Positions 24,057 through 36,816 of a stretch of DNA of 64,000 nt are shown piece after piece (position 1 is the stretch's first letter; every line of letters starts with the position of its first letter). Origin of the DNA: Fuscovulum blasticum DSM 2131 (GTDB lineage: Bacteria; Pseudomonadota; Alphaproteobacteria; Rhodobacterales; Rhodobacteraceae); the NCBI RefSeq assembly GCF_003034965.1, contig NZ_PZKE01000014.1, positions 1-64,000 on the forward strand. Reading direction: 5' to 3'. Position numbers and translations under genes: made by a program. The notes beneath the pieces were generated by a model, which saw only the letters and a program-made list of their open reading frames with translations, did not search any database and had not been told where the DNA came from.

Positions 24057-26375
24057 TCATTCGGCCGTCAGCAGCGGGGGCTTCTGGCCGGTCAGCCGGG
24101 GTTTCTGCGGTTCCTGCACCTCAAGGACGATGGCATCGTCCTTGACGCCCACCTTCACCAGCCCGCCCTTGGTCAGCTTGCCGAACAGCAGTTCCTCGGC
24201 CAGCGGCTTCTTGATGTGTTCCTGGATCACGCGGCCCAGCGGACGCGCGCCCATCTTGTCATCATAGCCCTTTTCGCCCAGCCAGGCCGCCGCTTCCGGC
24301 GTCAGCTCGATATGGACGTTGCGGTCGATCAACTGGGCTTCAAGCTGCAGCACGAACTTCTCGACCACTTGCAGGATGATCTCGCGCCCAAGGGGCGCGA
24401 AGGAAATCACTGCGTCCAGACGGTTGCGGAATTCCGGCGTGAAGGTGCGTTCCACCGCCGCCGTATCCTCGCCCGTGCGGCGTTCGCGGCCGAAGCCGAT
24501 GGCTTCCTTGGCCATGTCCGCCGCCCCGACGTTCGAGGTCATGATCAGGATCACGTTGCGGAAATCCACCGCCCGGCCGTTGTGGTCGGTCAGCTTGCCG
24601 TGGTCCATCACCTGCAACAGGATGTTGTAGACATCCGGGTGCGCCTTCTCGATTTCGTCCAGCAGCAGCACGCAATGCGGGTGCTGGTCCACGCCATCGG
24701 TCAGCATCCCGCCCTGATCGAAGCCGACATAGCCGGGCGGGGCGCCGATCAGACGGGAAACCGCGTGTTTCTCCATGTATTCCGACATGTCGAAGCGCAG
24801 CAGTTCCACGCCCAGCGTGGCCGCAAGCTGTTTGGCCACCTCTGTCTTGCCCACGCCGGTGGGGCCGGTGAACAGGTAGTTGCCGATGGGCTTTTCCGGT
24901 TCGCGCAGGCCGGCACGGGCCAGCTTGATGCTGGCCGACAGCGCCTCGATCGCCTTGTCCTGGCCGAACACCAGCCGTTTGAGCGTTCTTTCCAGATCGC
25001 GCAGCGTTTCGGCATCGTCCTTCGAGACGTTGCGCGGCGGGATGCGGGCGATCTTGGCCACCACGGCCTCGATCTCCTTGGTGCCCAGAACCTTCTTGCG
25101 CTTGGAATCGCTGACCAGATGCTGCGCCGCCCCCGCCTCGTCGATCACGTCGATGGCGCTGTCGGGCAGCTTGCGGTCATTGATGTAGCGGCTGGCCAGT
25201 TCCACCGCCGACTTGATCGCATCCGCGGTGTAGCGCAGTTCGTGGTGTTCCTCGAAATGCGGCTTGAGGCCCATCAGGATCTTGATGGCATCGGGCACCG
25301 ACGGTTCGTTCACGTCGATCTTCTGGAACCGGCGCGACAGCGCGCGGTCCTTTTCGAAGTGCTGGCGGAATTCCTTGTAGGTGGTCGAGCCCATGCAGCG
25401 CAGCTTGCCGCCCTGCAACGCGGGTTTCAGCAGGTTCGAGGCATCCATCGCTCCGCCGCTGGTGGCGCCGGCGCCGATGACGGTGTGGATCTCGTCGATG
25501 AAGAGAATCGCATCGGGGTGATCCTCAAGCTCTTTCACCACGGCTTTCAGCCGTTCCTCGAAATCGCCGCGATAGCGGGTGCCGGCCAGAAGCGCGCCCA
25601 TGTCGAGGCTGAAGATCGTGGCGCCCGACAGAACCTCGGGCACCTCTTTCTTGATGATCTTCCAGGCCAGGCCTTCGGCGATGGCGGTCTTGCCGACGCC
25701 GGGGTCGCCCACCAGAAGCGGGTTGTTCTTGCGCCGGCGGCACAGCACCTGGATCGCCCGCTCAACCTCGGCCTCGCGGCCGATCAGCGGATCGACATCG
25801 CCCTTGCGGGCCTTGATGTTCAGATCGACGCAATACTTGGACAGCGCCGATTCCTTGGCTTCGCCCGCCTCGGCCTTGGGGGTTTCCTGCGGTTCGTCCG
25901 CGCCCTGAACGGGGCGGCTTTCGCCATAGGACGGGTCTTTCGCCACGCCATGCGCGATGAAATTCACCGCGTCGTAGCGGGTCATGTCCTGTTCCTGCAG
26001 GAAATAGGCCGCGTTCGATTCCCGTTCGGCGAAGATGGCGACCAGCACGTTGGCGCCCGTCACCTCGGTGCGGCCAGACGACTGCACATGGATCGCCGCG
26101 CGCTGGATCACGCGCTGGAAGGCTGCCGTCGGCACCGCTTCGCTGCCTTCGACGCTGGTCACCAGCGTGGACAGGTCATCGTCGATGAAATCGGTCAGGG
26201 TCTTCTTCAGGTCTTCCAGATCAACCGAACAAGCCTTCATCACGCGGGCCGCGTCGGGTTCGTCGATCAGGGCCAGCAGGAGGTGTTCCAGCGTGGCGAG
26301 TTCATGGCGACGCGCATTGGCCAGGGCCAGCGCCGCGTGGATGGCTTGCTCGAGCGTGGACGAGAATGACGGCAC
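24057..26375 (-). CDS. clpA: ATP-dependent Clp protease ATP-binding subunit ClpA
   Basis: 772 residues from GTG at 26375, chosen because AGGAG lies about 10 bases upstream and [16 protein letters not shown] is the family N-terminus; the frame is open 31 codons further up without a better site. The Clp N-domain repeats ([18 protein letters not shown]) are followed by AAA+ module 1 with Walker A GDPGVGKT and module 2 with GPTGVGKT, and by Walker B sequences LFIDEIHT and [11 protein letters not shown]. An IGF/L-type ClpP-binding loop is present near IGFGRERR. It unfolds substrates for ClpP, usually with the ClpS adaptor; neither partner is in the window. Confidence 0.97.
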   Translation of the reverse strand: MPSFSSTLEQAIHAALALANARRHELATLEHLLLALIDEPDAARVMKACSVDLEDLKKTLTDFIDDDLSTLVTSVEGSEAVPTAAFQRVIQRAAIHVQSSGRTEVTGANVLVAIFAERESNAAYFLQEQDMTRYDAVNFIAHGVAKDPSYGESRPVQGADEPQETPKAEAGEAKESALSKYCVDLNIKARKGDVDPLIGREAEVERAIQVLCRRRKNNPLLVGDPGVGKTAIAEGLAWKIIKKEVPEVLSGATIFSLDMGALLAGTRYRGDFEERLKAVVKELEDHPDAILFIDEIHTVIGAGATSGGAMDASNLLKPALQGGKLRCMGSTTYKEFRQHFEKDRALSRRFQKIDVNEPSVPDAIKILMGLKPHFEEHHELRYTADAIKSAVELASRYINDRKLPDSAIDVIDEAGAAQHLVSDSKRKKVLGTKEIEAVVAKIARIPPRNVSKDDAETLRDLERTLKRLVFGQDKAIEALSASIKLARAGLREPEKPIGNYLFTGPTGVGKTEVAKQLAATLGVELLRFDMSEYMEKHAVSRLIGAPPGYVGFDQGGMLTDGVDQHPHCVLLLDEIEKAHPDVYNILLQVMDHGKLTDHNGRAVDFRNVILIMTSNVGAADMAKEAIGFGRERRTGEDTAAVERTFTPEFRNRLDAVISFAPLGREIILQVVEKFVLQLEAQLIDRNVHIELTPEAAAWLGEKGYDDKMGARPLGRVIQEHIKKPLAEELLFGKLTKGGLVKVGVKDDAIVLEVQEPQKPRLTGQKPPLLTAE

Positions 26376-26535
26376 TTGGGCGTGCTCCTGTTCCTCGGGG
26401 TCGGGCGGGGATGAACCCGCATTCGACCGTGGCCTCATGGGAGTAAAGTTCGGTTCTTTTTGTCGCACTTCAAGCGCAATCTGCGCCCGATCCGCATTTG
26501 TCTTGGTCCATCACCGGAAAAGTGATGTCCGCGTC

Positions 26536-27303
26536 TCAAAACAGGTCTTTCCGCGCGCGGATTTCGGCAAAGACCACCGTGTCGCTTGCCTGGGGCAGAC
26601 CGACCGCTGCCTTCATCTGCGGCAGGGGGGCGCGCAGGAAGGGGTTGGTCGCCAGTTCTTCGGCAAGTGTCCAGGGCATTGGCAAGCGGCCTTCGCGGCG
26701 CATCTCGGACAACCGCCCTTGCCGAGAGATAAGCGCGGGATTGCCGGGTTCAAGGGCCAGAGCGAAGCGCAGGTTGCCGTCCAGATAGTCATGCCCCGAA
26801 CAGATCAGCGTTTCGGGCGGCAATGCGGCCAGTTTCGACAGGCTGGCCCACATCTCGGCCGGCGTGCCTTCGAACAGACGGCCGCAGCCGGCGGCCATCA
26901 GGCTGTCGCCGGTGAAGGCCAGCGCGCTGCCCGGGAAGTGAAAGGCGATATGGCCGCGGGTATGGCCCGGCACGTCGATCACCACGGCGCTTTCGGCCCC
27001 GATGGCCACCCGGTCGCCTTCTCGCAGGGCGTGGTCCAGCGGCGGCAGGCGGTGCGCATCGGCGGCCGCGCCGTGGACGCGGGCGCCGGTTGCGGCGTGG
27101 ATCTCGGGCACGGCCTGGATATGGTCATCGTGGTGATGCGTCAGCAGGATGTCGGTCAGCCGCCAGCCCTGCGCGGCCAGCGCCGACAGGACCGGCGCGG
27201 CTTCGGGGGCATCGACCAGCGCGGTGCGGCCCGACGCGGCGTCATGCAGCAGGAAGGCGAAATTGTCCTTCAGGCAGGGCACGGTCAGCAGGTTCAAGGC
27301 CAT
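26536..27303 (-). CDS. gloB: Hydroxyacylglutathione hydrolase (glyoxalase II)
   Basis: 255 residues, exact family length. The metallo-beta-lactamase motif THHHDDH is at 55-61, with further zinc/iron ligands in PGHTRGH near 110 and in [16 protein letters not shown] near 131-146, and the C-terminal glutathione-site motif NPFLR. It hydrolyses S-lactoylglutathione to lactate and glutathione in methylglyoxal detoxification. The start is ATG at 27303. It is divergent from the methyltransferase gene, with 62 bp between starts; this pair is common in Rhodobacterales (recollection). Confidence 0.95.
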
Positions 27304-27365
27304 GGTCTTTCCCCGTTCAGCGGCTAAGATGCCCCGACCTTGACCCGAACGGGGGCCCGTCTGCA

Positions 27366-28133
27366 ATGCACCTCGACGTGCAGGATCTGCGCGATTTCTA
27401 CTATCGCACCCGGTTGGGCCGGGTGGCGCAACGGGCCATTCGTGACCAGATGCTGCGCCTTTGGCCACCGGCTGCCGGGCATACGGTGGCGGGCTTCGGC
27501 TTTGCCGTGCCGTTGCTGCGCCCCTATCTGGCCGAGGCGCGGCGGGTGGTGGGGCTGATGCCCGGGCCGCAGGGGGTGATGCCCTGGCCCGCGGGGATGC
27601 AGAACGTCTCGGTCCTGTGCGAAGAGAACAACTGGCCGCTGCCGACCGGGCTGGTGGACCGGCTGGCGGTGATGCACGGGCTGGAAACCAGCGAAAACCC
27701 CTCGGCTGTGCTGGATGAGGCGCATCGTGTACTGGGGCCGGGGGGCCGGGCGCTGTTCGTGGTGCCGAACCGCGCCGGGCTGTGGTCGCGCCGTGATGCC
27801 ACGCCCTTCGGCTTTGGCCGGCCCTATTCCAACGCCCAGCTTGAGGCGCAGTTGCGCCGCCACGGCTTTACCCCCGAACGCAGCCTGACCGTGCTGCACG
27901 CGCCGCCCAGCCAGACACCGTTCTGGCTGCGCACCGCCGATGCCTGGGAAAAGCTGGGTCGCCGCCTGCCCTGGCTTTCGGGCGGGGTGCTGATGGTCGA
28001 GGCGTCGAAACAGGTTTATGCGCCTACACGGGGCGGCCTTGGGGCGGTGGTGAAAAAACCGCTGCGGGTGCTGGAGGGCATCGGGCAGGGCGCGGCGAAG
28101 CCCGCCCTGAACCCGCGCGCCGGGCAGGACTGA
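27366..28133 (+). CDS. SAM-dependent methyltransferase-like protein
   Basis: 255 residues. The family N-terminus is [22 protein letters not shown] class I methyltransferase core is recognisable by [21 protein letters not shown] (motif I degenerate), then [31 protein letters not shown] (motifs III-IV), which is a type 11 methyltransferase feature. The acceptor is unknown. Divergent from gloB, with which it probably shares a promoter region. Its stop lies 7 bp from the converging L,D-transpeptidase stop. Confidence 0.8.
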
Positions 28134-28140
28134 CCCGCCC

Positions 28141-28710
28141 TCAGATCACCCGCACCCGCGTGCCCACCGGGCAAAGCTGGAACAGTTCGGCGATCATCTC
28201 GTTGTAAAGGCCGATGCAGCCGTCTGACGACCGGCGGCCGATCTTGCGGGTGTCATGGGTGCCGTGAATGATATAGGCTGGCCAGGACAGATACATCGCA
28301 TGGGTTCCCAGCGGGTTGTCAGGCCCCGGCCCGATCGGCTTCCAGTCGGGATAGCGTGCCATCTGCGACGGCGTGGGGGTCCAGGACGGCCCTTCCTTCT
28401 TGCGCACGATCTCGGTGTAGCCGCGCTTGGTCAGATCGTCCGAAATCGGCACCGAGGTCGGGAAGATCCGGTGATCGCCGCCTTCGGCGTTCCAGTAATG
28501 CAGGGCGCGCGAGAAGGTGTCGGCCACAAGCATCGGCTTGCCAAGGCTGTCGAAATGATCGCGCCAGGCGTGCATCTGGAAGCCCGACACATTGTTGCGC
28601 ACCGTGGCCGGGGCGGCGTCCTGCGAAAGGGCAGGGGTTGCAAGGGCGGCCCCCGCGGCGCTGGCAAGGCCAAGCGCCATTGCGGCGCGGCGGTTGAGGG
28701 TGTCGGTCAT
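28141..28710 (-). CDS. L,D-transpeptidase (YkuD domain), Tat-type signal
   Basis: 189 residues. The start NRRAAMALGLASAAGAALATPALSQ is a twin-arginine-like signal peptide. The YkuD domain carries HGTHD (catalytic region) and SSDGCIGL, where the cysteine attacks peptidoglycan peptides. Family members normally have Arg after CI/CV; here it is Gly, as I recall for other Rhodobacterales copies. It should act in the periplasm to cross-link peptidoglycan or attach a lipoprotein. It is a single gene converging on the methyltransferase. Confidence 0.9.
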   Translation of the reverse strand: MTDTLNRRAAMALGLASAAGAALATPALSQDAAPATVRNNVSGFQMHAWRDHFDSLGKPMLVADTFSRALHYWNAEGGDHRIFPTSVPISDDLTKRGYTEIVRKKEGPSWTPTPSQMARYPDWKPIGPGPDNPLGTHAMYLSWPAYIIHGTHDTRKIGRRSSDGCIGLYNEMIAELFQLCPVGTRVRVI

Positions 28711-29181
28711 GGGGGCCTCCTGTCTGCTGGCCCGCGCGGCCTGACCCGACAGGCGACGGACCCTTCACGCGGACATATTCGGGTTTTTAGATGATTCTCT
28801 GATACATGATTGTCAACCGCAACGGGCGTGCCTGACGCCCTCGTGACAGGGGCGTGAGCTGGGGCGTGAGCGGGGCCGCCCTGCCAGAGACGGCAGACCG
28901 GCCGTCGATTCTGCGCAGCGGGATGCCCGCCGGGGGTGCATCACGTTGGCGCAGCGCAGCCCAAAGGTGCCGGATGCCCCCGATTTCCTACCTTTAGCGC
29001 CAACAGCGTGTTAAACCTCAGTAGCGCGGTCAGGAAAGCGCGTCCAACCCGTTGCGGGGCTGCAAAGCCTCTGCTAAGGACGCCGCAAAATCGGAATACT
29101 TGGGGCTTGCTTCTGTCCGTGGCCATTCGACGCATGGCCGAGGTCGAGAAAGGTGAAGCCCGAGACAAGGGAAGGACGATC
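28711..29181. other. Long intergenic region upstream of the ATP synthase operon
   Basis: 471 bp between the divergent L,D-transpeptidase and atpH genes with no gene I can support. The left end holds the transpeptidase promoter. The right part must carry the atp operon promoter and leader, but I see no box close enough to consensus to name. An open frame runs into atpH from 28936, but its upstream part looks non-coding. Confidence 0.5.
28788..28816 (-). promoter_or_regulatory. Candidate promoter for the L,D-transpeptidase gene
   Basis: On the minus strand a perfect TTGACA (28816-28811) is followed after 17 bases by CATCTA (28793-28788), about 78 bases before the ATG. The -10 box is weak. Confidence 0.35.
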
Positions 29182-29741
29182 GTGGCCGAAGCAGCTTCCA
29201 TCTCGCAAGGCATCGCCGAGCGCTACGCCACCGCGCTCTTCGAACTTTCGAAAGAGACCGGCGCGCTGAAGACGCTGGAAACCGACATTGATGCGCTCAA
29301 GGACGTTCTGGCCGGCAGCCCCGACCTGGGCGCCATGATCGCCTCTCCGGTGATCAGCCGCGGCGATCAGGCCAAGGCCGTTGCCGCGATTGCCGGCAAG
29401 ATGGGCCTGAGCCCGCTGATGACCAACACCCTGGCGCTGATGTCCGAAAAGCGGCGTCTGTTCGCGCTGCCGCAGGTTCTGTCGGCGCTGGCCGGCCTGA
29501 TCGCGGAAGAAAAGGGCGAAGTGACCGCCGAGGTCACGGCTGCCACCAAGCTCTCGGCCGCGCAGGCCAAGAAACTGGCCGAAACGCTGAAGGCCAAGGT
29601 CGGCAAGACCGTGAAACTGAACACCACCGTTGATGAAAGCCTCATCGGCGGACTTATCGTCAAGCTGGGCTCGACCATGATCGACACGTCGGTCAAATCG
29701 AAGCTCGCTTCCCTGCAGAATGCCATGAAAGAGGTTGGGTG

Positions 29742-29742
<1 letters not shown>
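29182..29742 (+). CDS. atpH: ATP synthase F1 delta subunit
   Basis: 186 residues from GTG at 29182, chosen because AAGGA precedes it at good distance and [21 protein letters not shown] is the family N-terminus. The conserved C-terminal block [22 protein letters not shown] with the [10 protein letters not shown] end is present. The subunit links F1 to the peripheral stalk. It is the first gene of atpH-A-G-D-C; its TGA overlaps the atpA ATG by one base (TGATG). Confidence 0.96.
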
Positions 29743-31280
<1,538 letters not shown>

Positions 31281-31300
31281 GCCCCTGAAGGAGTAGGCAG

Positions 31301-32161
31301 ATGCCCAGCCTGAAGGACCTCAAGAACCGGATCGGAAGCGTCAAGAACACGCGGAAGATCACGAAGGCGATGCAGATGGTCGCCGCGGCGAAACTTCGTC
31401 GCGCGCAGGATTCGGCCGAAGCCGCCCGTCCCTATGCTGAACGCATGGGGGCGGTGATTGCCTCGCTGGCCTCGGGGCAGGGTGCCGGTGCGCCCCGCCT
31501 TCTGGCAGGAAACGGTCGCGACCAGATTCACCTTCTGGTCGTGATGACCTCGGAACGCGGCCTTTGCGGCGGCTTCAACTCGACCATCGTGCGTCTGGCC
31601 CGCCAGCGCGCGAACGAGCTGGTGGCGCAAGGCAAGACGGTCAAGATCCTGACCGTCGGCAAGAAGGGCCGTGAGCAGCTCAAGCGGGACTGGGCCAGCG
31701 CGTTTGTTGGCCATGTCGATCTGTCGGACGTGCGGCGCCTTGGCTATTCCAACGCCCAGGGCATTGCGCGCGAAGTTCTGGCGGCCTTTGAGGCCGGCGA
31801 AGCCGATGTGGTGACGATCTTCTACAACCGCTTCCAGTCGGTGATCAGCCAGGTTCCGACCGCGCAACAGGTTATCCCCGCCAAGTTCGAGGCGGCCGAG
31901 ACCAATGCGCTGTATGACTACGAACCCAGCGAAGAGGCCATTCTGGCCGACCTTCTGCCGCGGGGCGTGGCCACGCAGATCTTCACGGCGCTGCTGGAAA
32001 ATGCCGCTTCGGAGCAGGGCGCGCGGATGTCCGCCATGGACAACGCAACCCGCAACGCCGGCGACATGATCAACAAGCTGACGATCCAGTACAACCGGAG
32101 CCGTCAGGCCGCGATCACCAAGGAGCTGATCGAAATCATCTCCGGCGCCGAGGCCCTGTAA
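31301..32161 (+). CDS. atpG: ATP synthase F1 gamma subunit
   Basis: 286 residues. It forms the central rotor shaft: the N-terminal helix [27 protein letters not shown] and the C-terminal helix ending in [13 protein letters not shown] are both intact, with the ERGLCGGFN motif between. Only 6 bp separate its stop from the next, non-ATPase gene. Confidence 0.97.
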   Translation: MPSLKDLKNRIGSVKNTRKITKAMQMVAAAKLRRAQDSAEAARPYAERMGAVIASLASGQGAGAPRLLAGNGRDQIHLLVVMTSERGLCGGFNSTIVRLARQRANELVAQGKTVKILTVGKKGREQLKRDWASAFVGHVDLSDVRRLGYSNAQGIAREVLAAFEAGEADVVTIFYNRFQSVISQVPTAQQVIPAKFEAAETNALYDYEPSEEAILADLLPRGVATQIFTALLENAASEQGARMSAMDNATRNAGDMINKLTIQYNRSRQAAITKELIEIISGAEAL

Positions 32162-32167
32162 GACGCC

Positions 32168-32917
32168 ATGAAACCCGTGCCGACATATGTGCAGGACAAG
32201 GACGAGAGCACGCTGATGTTCTCGGTCTGCTCGTTGGTGCGGGATCAGGCGAAATACGACCGTCTGCTCGAGTCGTTCGAGCGGTTCGGTTTCACCCCGG
32301 ACAAGGCCGAGTTTCTGGCGGCCGACAATCGTGAGGGCAACCAGTTCCACGGGTTTTCCTGGCACAAGCAGATGCTGCCCCGTTGCAAGGGCCGCTATGT
32401 GATCTTCTGCCATGAGGATGTGGAGCTGGTCGACCGCGGCTACGACGATCTGGTTGCCGCGATCGAGGCGCTGGAAGAGGCCGATCCGAAGTGGCTGGTG
32501 GCCGGTGTTGCCGGCAGCCCCTGGCGGCCGCTGAACCACAGCGTCACCGCGCAGGCGCTGCACATCAGCGATGTCTTCGGCAACGACCGTCGGCGGGGCA
32601 ATGTGCCCTGCCGGGTGGAAAGCCTGGACGAATGTTTTCTGCTGATGCGGCGGCTGAAGCCGGTGCTGAACTCTTACGACATGCAGGGGTTCCACTACTA
32701 CGGGGCGGATCTTTGCCTGCAGGCGGAATTTCTGGGCGGTCGCGCCTATGCGATCGACTTTCACCTGCACCACTACGGCCGCGCGATCGCGGATGAGAAC
32801 TTCCATCGCCTGCGCCAGGAAATGGCGCAGAAATACCGCCGCTGGTTCCCCGGCCGGATCCTTCACTGTGTGACGGGACGGGTGGCACTGGGCGGCGGAT
32901 GGTATGAGGCCCGATAG
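32168..32917 (+). CDS. StrF-like glycosyltransferase-fold protein inside the atp operon
   Basis: 249 residues inserted between atpG (6 bp gap) and atpD (69 bp gap), same strand. It resembles the GT2-like StrF group: FSVCSLVRD at the first strand, AADNREGNQ with SWHKQMLPRCKGRYVIFCHEDVEL at about 52-87 (CHEDVE would be the metal/nucleotide DxD-like site), an ESLDECFLLMRR block and FHYYGADLCLQA with HLHHYGR towards the end. No signal peptide or membrane helix. The gene looks intact and has normal local base composition. Its position implies co-transcription with ATP synthase, but nothing links it to ATPase function. I recall that an unassigned reading frame at this position was reported in early atp operon sequencing from a Rhodobacter relative; this should be checked. 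Confidence 0.65.
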   Translation: MKPVPTYVQDKDESTLMFSVCSLVRDQAKYDRLLESFERFGFTPDKAEFLAADNREGNQFHGFSWHKQMLPRCKGRYVIFCHEDVELVDRGYDDLVAAIEALEEADPKWLVAGVAGSPWRPLNHSVTAQALHISDVFGNDRRRGNVPCRVESLDECFLLMRRLKPVLNSYDMQGFHYYGADLCLQAEFLGGRAYAIDFHLHHYGRAIADENFHRLRQEMAQKYRRWFPGRILHCVTGRVALGGGWYEAR

Positions 32918-32941
32918 GCGCAGGTCATCGGAAATAGGTAG

Positions 32942-34423
<1,482 letters not shown>

Positions 34424-34432
34424 GGGGGCGTC

Positions 34433-34825
34433 ATGGCAGCAACCCTGCAATTCGACCTGGTTTCCCCTGAACGGCGGCTTGCCTCCGTTCAGGCGACCGA
34501 GGTGCAGATCCCCGGTGCCGCTGGCGACATGACGGCGATGCAAGGCCATGCGCCGACCATTACCACCCTGCGCCCCGGCATCCTGCGCGCCGTTTCGGCC
34601 GAAGGCACCAAGGCCTATGTGGTGACCGGCGGCTTCGCCGAAATCAGCGCGACCGGCGTTTCGGTCCTGGCCGAACGCGCGGTGCCGCTGGACGAAATGG
34701 ACGCCAAGCTGATGGATCAGCTTGTTGCCGACGCTTCTGCCGCCAGCAGTGTCGGTGTGGACAAGGACACCGCCGAAAAGGCAATGTCCGATCTGCAGGC
34801 GATGAAGGCCGCAGCCGGCTTCTGA
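34433..34825 (+). CDS. atpC: ATP synthase F1 epsilon subunit
   Basis: 130 residues. The N-terminal beta sandwich ([40 protein letters not shown]) is standard; the C-terminal helical part is short, as in alphaproteobacteria. It connects the rotor to the c-ring and may inhibit hydrolysis. Last gene of the operon; an intrinsic terminator follows. Confidence 0.95.
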   Translation: MAATLQFDLVSPERRLASVQATEVQIPGAAGDMTAMQGHAPTITTLRPGILRAVSAEGTKAYVVTGGFAEISATGVSVLAERAVPLDEMDAKLMDQLVADASAASSVGVDKDTAEKAMSDLQAMKAAAGF

Positions 34826-34852
34826 GCCAGGCCACGGCCCGTGATCATATGT

Positions 34853-34881
34853 CCCCCGCCGATGGCGGGGGCATTTCTTTT
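34853..34881 (+). terminator. Intrinsic terminator of the atp operon
   Basis: CCCCCGCC/GGCGGGGG arms around GAT (34853-34871), then CATTTCTTTT. Located 27 bp after the atpC stop; the same type of C5GCC stem as the clpA terminator. Confidence 0.85.
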
Positions 34882-34937
34882 AACTAGTCGCTCACATTTG
34901 TACTGTGTAGTTGTCACAAAGTTGATGGAGTGACGTT

Positions 34938-35285
34938 ATGCTGCGTCTTGGGGCTTCGGTCGGCGTACATCAAGGATCGCGGATTCTGTTTTCGGATTTT
35001 GCGGACGGCGGGCAGATGTGGACGGGGAATGGCCCGCGCGAATACCGCCTGGACGTGACCTTTCCCGAACCCTTCACCCGGACGCCGGCGGTTACGGTTG
35101 GCCTGTCGATGTGGGACATGGACCACAAGACCAATTCCCGCATGGACATCGGCGCCGAAAACATCACGCCGCAGGGCTTTCAGATCGTGTTCAAGACCTG
35201 GGGCGATACGCGCATTGCGCGGGTCCGGGCCGACTGGCTGGCCATTGGCTCGGTCCGCGATGATGAGGATTGGGAAATCGAATAG
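34938..35285 (+). CDS. H-type lectin domain protein
   Basis: 115 residues, essentially one H-type lectin (discoidin-like agglutinin) domain: RILFSDFADGGQMWTGNGPR, VTFPEPFTRTPAVTVGLSMWD, then ITPQGFQIVFKTWGDTRIARVRADWLAIG. In animals and slime moulds such domains bind N-acetylgalactosamine as hexamers; bacterial roles are little known. No signal peptide, so it is cytoplasmic or leaves by a non-Sec route. Ribosome site TGGAG before the ATG. It sits alone between the atp terminator and the converging chemoreceptor gene. Confidence 0.75.
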   Translation: MLRLGASVGVHQGSRILFSDFADGGQMWTGNGPREYRLDVTFPEPFTRTPAVTVGLSMWDMDHKTNSRMDIGAENITPQGFQIVFKTWGDTRIARVRADWLAIGSVRDDEDWEIE

Positions 35286-35312
35286 CGCCGGTCCTTGCCA
35301 GGGGCGGCCGCG

Positions 35313-36746
35313 TCAGAACCGATAGGCCAGTCGCAGCGCGCCCCAGTGCTGGCCCTGCACCAGAATGGGTGCCGAGACATCCTTCATCATCACGAAGTTG
35401 TCCCCGCCCATGTCGCGCCGGTAGATCTGCATCAGGAACGGGGCGGTTGACCGGGCTGCTGCCTGCCCCACCCTGTCGGCAAAGATGCGGCGGTTGCGGC
35501 AATGGGCGGCATTCCAGACCGGATCAGGGCCCTGCGGGGCCGAGAATTTGCGGTTGTGGGTCGGCAGATACCCGGTCCTGTTCACTGCGGCACAGAACAC
35601 CACCCGCGGGTCCAGCGCCAGTACCGGTTCCTGCACCGGGGGGGGCAGCCGGTCTGTCAGGGCGGTGAAGGGGGCCAGCACCTGCTGCGGGGCCGTGCCC
35701 GGAACCGGCTCATAGGCGGTCGAGAACAGGTCTGCCCCCGAAATCTCACCCTTTGCAAGGGCTGCTTCCAGTGCCTGACCGATCTGACGGGCGCGGTCCA
35801 TGGCCGCGTCGATCAGGGGGCGGTCTGCGGTTGCCCCGCCAAGGGCGAACATGTGCTGCACCATCCCTTCGCCCAGATGCACCAGCGCGGCGACGCGATC
35901 CCGCGCTTCGTTCACCAGACCGGCCTGGGCGGTTACTTCATCATGCAGGGCCCGGAAGGTGGGGGCAAAGCCCTGCATCACCCCGCGCAGACGTGCCGCC
36001 TCATCCGACAGGGTGGACAGCTCGCCGTCCGCCTGTGCCGCCTGGGCGCCGATCAGGCGCAGGGCGGTTTCTGACGCGGCAAGTTCGGCCATGCCGGCCT
36101 GCGCCTGCACGGCCACCCCCTGGGCTTCGGCCTGCAGGATCCCGATCTCGCCCGCCAGGGCGCCCACGGTATCCGAAATCAGCCGTGCCGCATCGGTGGC
36201 CTGGGCGGCCAGCGCGTTCACCGCATCGGCCACGACCGCAAAGCCGCGCCCGGCGGGGCCGGCGCGGGCGGCCTCGATCTTGGCGTTGATCGCCAGCAGG
36301 CTGACCTCGCGCGCGATTTCCAGCACCCTTGCATTTGACTGGCTGGCGGCGCGCATTGCCTGGTCGATGCGGCCCAACTGCCCGCCGACGCCGCCCACCC
36401 AGCCCATCACCTGCTGGCTGGAGGACAGCGCAAGCCCGACTTGGCCGGTTGATGTGGCCAGCGCTCCGATCAGCCCGCCGATCACCGATGACAGCCGATC
36501 GGTCGCCGCGATCATGGTGGCACTGGCGGCTGAAACCCCGCGGGCCCCGCCCCGCGCTTCGGTCAGCCGGGCGAGTTGCTGGCGGGCTGCCGATTCCACA
36601 CCTTCCAGAAAGCCCGCGACATCAACGATGTCATGCCCCAACTGCATGGAAACCGACGCCATCTCGTCAAGGATACGGTCCATAGACTGCCGCAGCGGAG
36701 GGGGCGGCGGAGAGGCAAGGGGGACGGCTGACGAAGGGGGGGGCAT
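35313..36746 (-). CDS. Soluble methyl-accepting chemotaxis-like protein with C-terminal sensor domain
   Basis: 477 residues from the ATG at 36746; a GTG 11 codons upstream and a later ATG (MDRILDEMAS) are alternatives, and the start is not settled. No membrane helix. A Pro-rich N-terminus leads into helices and the signalling hairpin EIAREVSLLAINAKIEAARAG with RGFAVVADAVNALA. The C-terminal 120 residues (NRTGYLPTHNRKFS, RNRRIFADRVG, YRRDMGGD, HWGALRLAYRF) form a Cache-like sensor domain seen at the C-terminus of cytoplasmic receptors in alphaproteobacteria. The sensor placed after the signalling part is the reverse of classical receptors. No che genes are nearby. Confidence 0.82.
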   Translation of the reverse strand: MPPPSSAVPLASPPPPPLRQSMDRILDEMASVSMQLGHDIVDVAGFLEGVESAARQQLARLTEARGGARGVSAASATMIAATDRLSSVIGGLIGALATSTGQVGLALSSSQQVMGWVGGVGGQLGRIDQAMRAASQSNARVLEIAREVSLLAINAKIEAARAGPAGRGFAVVADAVNALAAQATDAARLISDTVGALAGEIGILQAEAQGVAVQAQAGMAELAASETALRLIGAQAAQADGELSTLSDEAARLRGVMQGFAPTFRALHDEVTAQAGLVNEARDRVAALVHLGEGMVQHMFALGGATADRPLIDAAMDRARQIGQALEAALAKGEISGADLFSTAYEPVPGTAPQQVLAPFTALTDRLPPPVQEPVLALDPRVVFCAAVNRTGYLPTHNRKFSAPQGPDPVWNAAHCRNRRIFADRVGQAAARSTAPFLMQIYRRDMGGDNFVMMKDVSAPILVQGQHWGALRLAYRF

Positions 36747-36816
36747 GCGGAGCGCGGCTCCGGGCAGGTATGGCGCCACACTGACCGACAGCCGTTTCCG
36801 CCCGGTTAATGCCGGC

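Noticed and set aside
23811-26369. An 852-codon plus-strand frame opposite clpA
   Set aside because: clpA on the minus strand carries both AAA+ modules; the plus-strand frame is a shadow and would also run through the terminator at 24020-24050.
28936-29181. An 82-residue N-terminal extension of AtpH
   Set aside because: The GTG at 29182 has a ribosome site and gives the standard 186-residue protein; the upstream part has no homology that I can see.
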